NCBI GenBank assembly: GCA_027031685.1
Contig: JALVPS010000432.1
Location: 1 to 9,582, forward strand
Direction of reading: 5' to 3'
Origin: Gammaproteobacteria bacterium
GTDB lineage: Bacteria > Pseudomonadota > Gammaproteobacteria > UWMA-0217
DNA length: 9,582 nucleotides
In this document: positions 5,974-9,582 of the stretch, in pieces
Position numbering within the stretch: position 1 is the first letter of the stretch
How the letters are laid out: each line of letters begins with the position of its first letter
Notes under the pieces: generated by a model
The model's input: only the letters and a program-made list of their open reading frames with translations
Databases searched by the model: none
Told to the model about the DNA's origin: nothing
Position numbers and translations under genes: made by a program

Positions 5974-7841
5974 TTCATCCTCCTGCGCAAGGCAAGCAGT
6001 ATTCCAAGAATCAGGGCCAGCGGACCGGTGCTGCCACCACCGGAGTCCAGACCGGTGAGCACGGGGCCTTGCGTGTCCCTGTTTTCACCGCTGGTCAGCA
6101 CGCCGGTATCGCAGGCATCACCGATGCCGTCGCCGTCCTGGTCACTCTGGTCGGCATTGGCGACCACCGGGCAGTTGTCGGTGCCATCGGCCACGCCGTC
6201 ATTGTCACCATCGGTGTCCATGTAGTCGGGTATGCCATCGCCGTCGCTGTCCGGGCAGTTGGGCGCGTTGGGGCACTCCTGCCGGTCGCTCAGGCCATCA
6301 CCATCGGAGTCGCCGCCGTTGTCGCCATCGATCACGTCGAGATAGTCCGGAATGCCATCGCCATCGGTATCCCGCGGATACCAGGGACCATCGGGGCCGA
6401 CCTCCTCACTGGTCAGGGCGCCGTCACCATCGTCGTCGTTGTCATGGATGTTTTTGATGTCGTCACCGTCGGTGTCCAGCTCATTGGGCTCCAGGGCGTC
6501 GATGACCGAGTCGCCGTCCTGATCCGCATCACCCTCGTTGACCGTCAGCAGCCCGTCGTTGTCATCATCCTCGTCCATGTAGTTGGGAATCCCGTCGCCG
6601 TCGGTGTCGGCGCAGTTGGGCGCCTGGCCGCACTCCGTCCTGTCGGACAGGCCGTCGTGATCGGAATCGCCGCTGCCGTCTGCCGTGCCACCGGCGTTGT
6701 TACTGTCGGCATCCAGATAGTCGGGGATCATGTCGTCGTCGGCGTCCGCAGGCGCCAGATAGCCGTCCGGACCCAGCTCGTTCCGGGTGTCAAGGCCGTC
6801 GCCGTCGTCATCGGCATCGTTGAAATCGAAATCACCGTCGCCGTCCGTGTCGCGGTTGTTGGGCTCCAGCCGGTCGGGCACGCCGTCGCCGTCCGTGTCC
6901 TTGTCGTTGCCGTCGGCATCCAGCTCGTCCGTATTGGGAATGCCGTCGCCATCGGCATCGTCATCGTCCGGATCGGCAATGCCGTCGCCATCGGTGTCAC
7001 GCAGGGTGAGGCCGCTCACCACGTCGCCCAGGCGACTGGCCAGCGTGCGCGGCGGATATTCCAGCCCCACCTCCTCGCTCACCGTGCGCACGGCGAACCA
7101 GTAGCGGCGGGCCTGTTTCAGTTCCGTCACCCGGGCAGCGCCGGCCGCCTTGCTCTCCGTGACTGCCACCGGCGTGCCGCTAGCGGTGACCGTCGCCTGG
7201 CGGCCACCGAACACCTCGTAACGCCCCGGACCCGCCTGGAAGCGGATGGGCGTCCAGGTCAGGGAGATGCTGTCCAGCCCCGCCCCCGTCACCTGCACGC
7301 CCGCCGGGGGCACGGTCTGGCTGTCCCGCCAGTCGGGACGCTCGCCCTCCGGCAGCTGGCGATCGGTGAAGTACTGATCGACGCTCTCGTCGCCGGTGGA
7401 CTCCAACCGGTTGAAGCGCAGGTCCACCGTGGTGAGACTGGGCAGTGCCAGCGCCGTTGGCACTGCCCCTTCCAGGCCGGTTTCACGCACATCGAGGCGT
7501 CTCAGATGCTCCAGATCGCCGAGAGCGGGCGGCAAGGTGCCTTCCAGGCGCAGGCCGTTGATGATGATCTCGTCGACCCGTCCCCCCACACACTGGATGC
7601 CCAGCCACGAGCCGTCACACGGATTGGCGCTGCCATCCCAGTGCTTGTCCGTCTTCAGCGGGCTGGCATCACCCCCGGTGCTGGCAATGAATGCCTGCAG
7701 CGGCGCCAGATCGGGATGCGCCGCCCACGCCGGCAAGCTCACCGCCAGGGCAAGCCCGCCCACGACACCCCGCCACGCGCCGCCAGGCGCCGGGCGGCGG
7801 GCCCCGTTACGCAAAGATTCGTATAACCATTGGACCGACAT
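5970..7841 (-). CDS. Secreted LRR-FN3-TSP3 repeat protein with GlyGly-CTERM-like sorting tail
   Basis: A 623-residue exported calcium-binding-repeat protein. The start at 7841 has GGAGGGAG (7855-7848) six bases upstream. The signal peptide has a long basic n-region and ends near PAWA-AHP (residue 40). Residues about 65-147 resemble a leucine-rich-repeat cap plus short LRRs (C75 and C84, WLGIQC, LRLEGTLPPALGDLEHLRRL), a pattern best known from plant receptor ectodomains. About 178-278 looks like a fibronectin type III domain. Residues 281-578 are a long Asp-rich TSP3 array with many DTDGDGIPD units. The C-terminus (599-623) is DSGGGST, a hydrophobic stretch and RRRMK. This matches the layout of GlyGly-CTERM tails, which are known to be processed by rhombosortase in bacteria with type II secretion. 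No rhombosortase is in the window. It is coupled to the OmpA-like gene downstream. A role in surface adhesion or matrix is inference. Confidence 0.9.
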   Translation of the reverse strand: MSVQWLYESLRNGARRPAPGGAWRGVVGGLALAVSLPAWAAHPDLAPLQAFIASTGGDASPLKTDKHWDGSANPCDGSWLGIQCVGGRVDEIIINGLRLEGTLPPALGDLEHLRRLDVRETGLEGAVPTALALPSLTTVDLRFNRLESTGDESVDQYFTDRQLPEGERPDWRDSQTVPPAGVQVTGAGLDSISLTWTPIRFQAGPGRYEVFGGRQATVTASGTPVAVTESKAAGAARVTELKQARRYWFAVRTVSEEVGLEYPPRTLASRLGDVVSGLTLRDTDGDGIADPDDDDADGDGIPNTDELDADGNDKDTDGDGVPDRLEPNNRDTDGDGDFDFNDADDDGDGLDTRNELGPDGYLAPADADDDMIPDYLDADSNNAGGTADGSGDSDHDGLSDRTECGQAPNCADTDGDGIPNYMDEDDDNDGLLTVNEGDADQDGDSVIDALEPNELDTDGDDIKNIHDNDDDGDGALTSEEVGPDGPWYPRDTDGDGIPDYLDVIDGDNGGDSDGDGLSDRQECPNAPNCPDSDGDGIPDYMDTDGDNDGVADGTDNCPVVANADQSDQDGDGIGDACDTGVLTSGENRDTQGPVLTGLDSGGGSTGPLALILGILLALRRRMK

Positions 7842-7862
7842 GTTCCACTCCCTCCACTCGGG

Positions 7863-7932
7863 AATCTCAAGTGATCGAGCGGCCGGCGCCCCTCACCATG
7901 ACGCACCGACCATCTAAAGTTCAATCTCAAGT
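7863..7932 (-). repeat. Three related direct repeats upstream of the LRR/TSP3 gene
   Basis: On the minus strand, ACTTGAGATT occurs at 7932-7923 and again at 7872-7863. A close variant, ACTTTAGAT, lies at 7920-7912. The first and second start 12 bases apart, and the first and last start exactly 60 bases apart, so all could sit on one helix face or near it. They lie between the AT-rich putative promoter and the ribosome site. An operator for an unidentified regulator is possible but unproven. Confidence 0.45.
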
Positions 7933-7951
7933 TTAGCTGCTAATTGCTTGT

Positions 7952-7979
7952 AATGTAATATAGAGAGAAAAAAATGCAA
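7952..7979 (-). promoter_or_regulatory. Candidate promoter of the LRR/TSP3-OmpA operon
   Basis: On the minus strand TTGCAT (7979-7974) and TACATT (7957-7952) are separated by 16 bases in the only strongly AT-rich stretch of the intergenic region. Matches to the sigma-70 consensus are partial (TTGCAT versus TTGACA, TACATT versus TATAAT). A T-run at 7974-7968 lies between them; no GC-rich stem precedes it, so I do not read it as a terminator for dtd. This leaves a leader of about 100 bases. Confidence 0.35.
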
Positions 7980-7999
7980 CAGCGAAAGGGGACGAACGG

Positions 8000-8437
8000 T
8001 CAGGTCTGTAGCCAAAATGTCACAGGACCGTCGTTGACCAGGGCCACCTGCATGTGGGCGCCGAAGCGGCCGCTGGCGACAGGGCTGTGGGCGGCAAGCG
8101 CCTGATTCAGCAGGTATTCGAACAGGCAGCGGCCCTGCTCGGGCGGGGCGGCGGGATCGAAGCTGGGGCGGCGTCCCTTGCGGGTGTCGGCGGCCAGGGT
8201 GAACTGGGGCACCAGCAGCAGGCCGCCGCCCACCTCGCGCAGGGACCGGTTCATGCGCCCGGTGGCGTCCTCGAACACGCGGTAGCCGAGCAGGCGCTCC
8301 AGCAGGCGGTCGGCCTGGCCCTGGCCGTCCGCCTTTTCCACGCCCACCAGCACCAGCAGACCGGGACCGATGGCCCCCACCACCTCGCCGGCCACGGTGA
8401 CGCGGGCCTCGGTGACGCGCTGCATCAGGCCGATCAT
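8000..8437 (-). CDS. dtd: D-aminoacyl-tRNA deacylase
   Basis: A 145-residue protein, the normal full length for DTD, a cytoplasmic homodimer. It hydrolyses D-amino acids (and glycine from tRNA-Ala) off mischarged tRNA. Visible signatures are the opening QRVTEARVTV, the motif at 77-81 followed by AADTRKGRRPSF, and the cross-subunit Gly-cisPro motif NDGPVT (135-140). The usual SQFTL reads PQFTL here, a Ser-to-Pro change at the first position; the catalytic role in DTD is mainly carried by the main chain of this pocket, so activity is still likely. The start ATG overlaps the stop of the preceding iminopeptidase gene as ATGA (8437-8434), implying coupled translation. Confidence 0.95.
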   Translation of the reverse strand: MIGLMQRVTEARVTVAGEVVGAIGPGLLVLVGVEKADGQGQADRLLERLLGYRVFEDATGRMNRSLREVGGGLLLVPQFTLAADTRKGRRPSFDPAAPPEQGRCLFEYLLNQALAAHSPVASGRFGAHMQVALVNDGPVTFWLQT

Positions 8438-9375
8438 GCGTAACGGTCGGCCAGGGCGTCGGTGGCCGCCACCAAGGCCTCGGCGATGCCCGGCTCGGTG
8501 GCGGCGTGGCCGGCGTCGGGAATGATCTTCAGCTCGGCGGCGGGCCAGGCGCGGTGCAGGGCCCAGGCCTGCTCCACGGGGCAGATGACGTCGTAGCGGC
8601 CGTGGATGATGGTGCCCGGGATATCAGCCAGGCGGCGCGCCTCGGCCAGCAGCTGGCTGGGGCGCAGGAAGGCGTCGTGGACGAAGTAGTGGCACTCGAT
8701 GCGGGCCATGGCCAGGGCCAGGTAGGGGTCGGCGAAGTGGCGGGCGCGGTCCGGGTCGGGCCGCAGCCCCAGGGTGCGCCCCTCCCACACGGACCAGGCC
8801 TCGGCCGCCTTCATGCGCGCCAGCTCGTCGTCGCCGGTGAGCAGCTCGTGGAAGGCGTGCAGCAGGTCGTCGCGGCGCGCCGGCGGGATGGGGGCGATGA
8901 AGTCCTCCCAGTAGTCCGGGAACAGGCGGCTGGTGCCGTCCTGGTAGAACCAGCGGATGTCGCGCGGCCGGCACAGGAAGATGCCGCGCAGCACCAGCCC
9001 CAGCACGCGCCCCGGGTGGGCCTCGGCATAGGCCAGGCCGAGGGTGGAGCCCCAAGAGCCGCCGAACACCACCCAGCGTTCGATGCCCAGGTGCTCGCGC
9101 AGGCGCTCCATGTCGGCCACCAGGTGCCGGGTGGTGTTGTGGTCCAGCCCGGCATGGGGCGTGGAGCGGCCGGCGCCGCGCTGGTCGAACAGCACGATGC
9201 GGTAGCGCTCGGGGTCGAAGAAGCGGCGCTGCCACGGCTCGCAGCCAGCGCCGGGGCCGCCATGCAGGAACACCGCCGGCAGGCCGTGCATGTGGCCGCA
9301 TTCCTCCCAGTACAGGCGGTGGCCGTCGCCCACGTCGAGATGGCCGGTGCGGTAGGGTTCGATAGCGGGATACAT
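8434..9375 (-). CDS. pip: Proline iminopeptidase (alpha/beta hydrolase, family S33)
   Basis: A 313-residue cytoplasmic peptidase that releases N-terminal proline from peptides. The start is placed at 9375, where MYPAIEPYRTGHL matches the usual opening of the family and AGGAG lies six bases upstream; the frame is open further to 9447 but that extension has no family resemblance. Seen in order: YWEECG (22-27), oxyanion motif HGGPG (38-42), DQRGAGRS (64-71), nucleophile Ser107 in GGSWGS, the helical cap with WEG (197-199), Asp262 in GRYDVICP, and His290 in DAGHAA. These give the complete Ser-Asp-His triad. Length is normal. It is the first gene of a pair with dtd and diverges from ttcA across a 50-bp gap. 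Confidence 0.95.
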   Translation of the reverse strand: MYPAIEPYRTGHLDVGDGHRLYWEECGHMHGLPAVFLHGGPGAGCEPWQRRFFDPERYRIVLFDQRGAGRSTPHAGLDHNTTRHLVADMERLREHLGIERWVVFGGSWGSTLGLAYAEAHPGRVLGLVLRGIFLCRPRDIRWFYQDGTSRLFPDYWEDFIAPIPPARRDDLLHAFHELLTGDDELARMKAAEAWSVWEGRTLGLRPDPDRARHFADPYLALAMARIECHYFVHDAFLRPSQLLAEARRLADIPGTIIHGRYDVICPVEQAWALHRAWPAAELKIIPDAGHAATEPGIAEALVAATDALADRYA

Positions 9376-9381
9376 GGCGGG

Positions 9382-9386
9382 CTCCT
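9382..9386 (-). promoter_or_regulatory. Ribosome binding site deciding the pip start
   Basis: AGGAG on the minus strand stands six bases before ATG 9375. The upstream in-frame ATG at 9447 would overlap the divergent ttcA start and adds 24 residues without family similarity, so this site supports the shorter protein. Confidence 0.65.
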
Positions 9387-9425
9387 GTCGGTCCGGGCCG
9401 GGGTTTCGCGGTAAAGTACGCCACC

Positions 9426-9582
9426 ATGACCGCGCTCGCCACCCCACCCCGCGCCCTGCTGCGCGCCGCCGGTCGGGCCATTGCCGACTTCGGCATGATC
9501 CGCGCCGGCGACCGCATCCTGCTCGGCCTGTCCGGCGGCAAGGACTCGCTGTCCCTGCTGCACGTGCTGGCCCATCTGCAGC
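9426..9582 (+). CDS. ttcA: tRNA 2-thiocytidine biosynthesis protein TtcA, N-terminal part
   Basis: The first 52 codons of a PP-loop ATPase, cut by the window edge. TtcA uses ATP and a [4Fe-4S] cluster to thiolate cytidine 32 of certain tRNAs. Visible are the leader AGRAIADFGMIRAGDRILL (15-33) and the PP-loop SGGKDS (36-41), followed by LSLLHVLAHLQ. The combination of 'ADF-MI--GDR' directly before SGGKDS is typical of TtcA rather than TilS or MnmA. The cysteine motifs that bind the cluster would lie beyond the window. The ATG at 9426 has no clear Shine-Dalgarno; TAAAGT at 9412-9417 could be a -10 element with a very short leader. It diverges from pip. Confidence 0.85.
   Translation, partial: MTALATPPRALLRAAGRAIADFGMIRAGDRILLGLSGGKDSLSLLHVLAHLQ

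Noticed and set aside
6100..7010. Short-period DNA repeats resembling a CRISPR array or minisatellite
   Set aside because: The repeated ccgtcgccgtc-like units are the coding DNA of the TSP3 array. Repeat and spacer lengths are irregular and there is no constant repeat.
6069..7826. Open frame of 585 codons on the + strand
   Set aside because: Antisense shadow of the LRR/TSP3 gene. Its repeated VAVGVGI-like pattern is just the complement of the Asp-Gly-rich TSP3 codons.
7968..7990. T-run (minus strand) after dtd as a Rho-independent terminator
   Set aside because: No GC-rich stem precedes the T-run; the stretch fits better as part of an AT-rich promoter region.
8506..9414. Open frame of 302 codons on the + strand opposite pip
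   Set aside because: Low-complexity Ala/Gly/Val/Gln translation opposite a gene with a complete catalytic triad; a GC-rich codon shadow.

Overview
The window is GC-rich DNA with gammaproteobacterial gene types: dtd, proline iminopeptidase, ttcA, an OmpA-type porin with thrombospondin type-3 (TSP3) linker, and a GlyGly-CTERM-like tail. A Chromatiales/Ectothiorhodospiraceae-like host is my guess from gene content and codon use; no rRNA or other marker settles it.

Layout. Positions 1-1242 are an insertion-sequence graveyard on the + strand. It holds a 5'-incomplete IS481-type transposase frame with a nonsense codon, a 114-bp IS903-type MITE inserted at that frame's stop codon with a 9-bp target duplication, and a 105-codon chimeric ORF. 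The chimera joins the start of one transposase to the end of an IS5/IS903-group transposase, followed by a right terminal inverted repeat. Positions 1387-9375 are all minus strand, in three units read right to left. (a) pip-dtd (9375-8000) is a housekeeping pair overlapping by ATGA. (b) A secreted LRR/FN3/TSP3 protein and an OmpA-family protein (7841-4906) are translationally coupled and end at a clear Rho-independent terminator (4796-4827). (c) A large secreted protein (4557-1387) carries a TSP3 repeat, a dockerin-like EF-hand pair, a DUF4838/glycosidase-like core and a duplicated C-terminal beta-sandwich-like domain. At 9426 the + strand start of ttcA begins and runs off the window.

How the genes fit together. 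Three neighbouring genes all encode exported proteins with Asp-rich DxDxDG calcium-binding repeats. One is probably tethered by a C-terminal sorting tail, one spans outer membrane and peptidoglycan, and one is probably released or surface-bound with a carbohydrate-directed core. This suggests a calcium-dependent cell-surface module next to a mobile-element scar. That link is inference from co-location and shared domain type. The terminator shows that the DUF4838 gene is not simply part of the LRR-OmpA operon.
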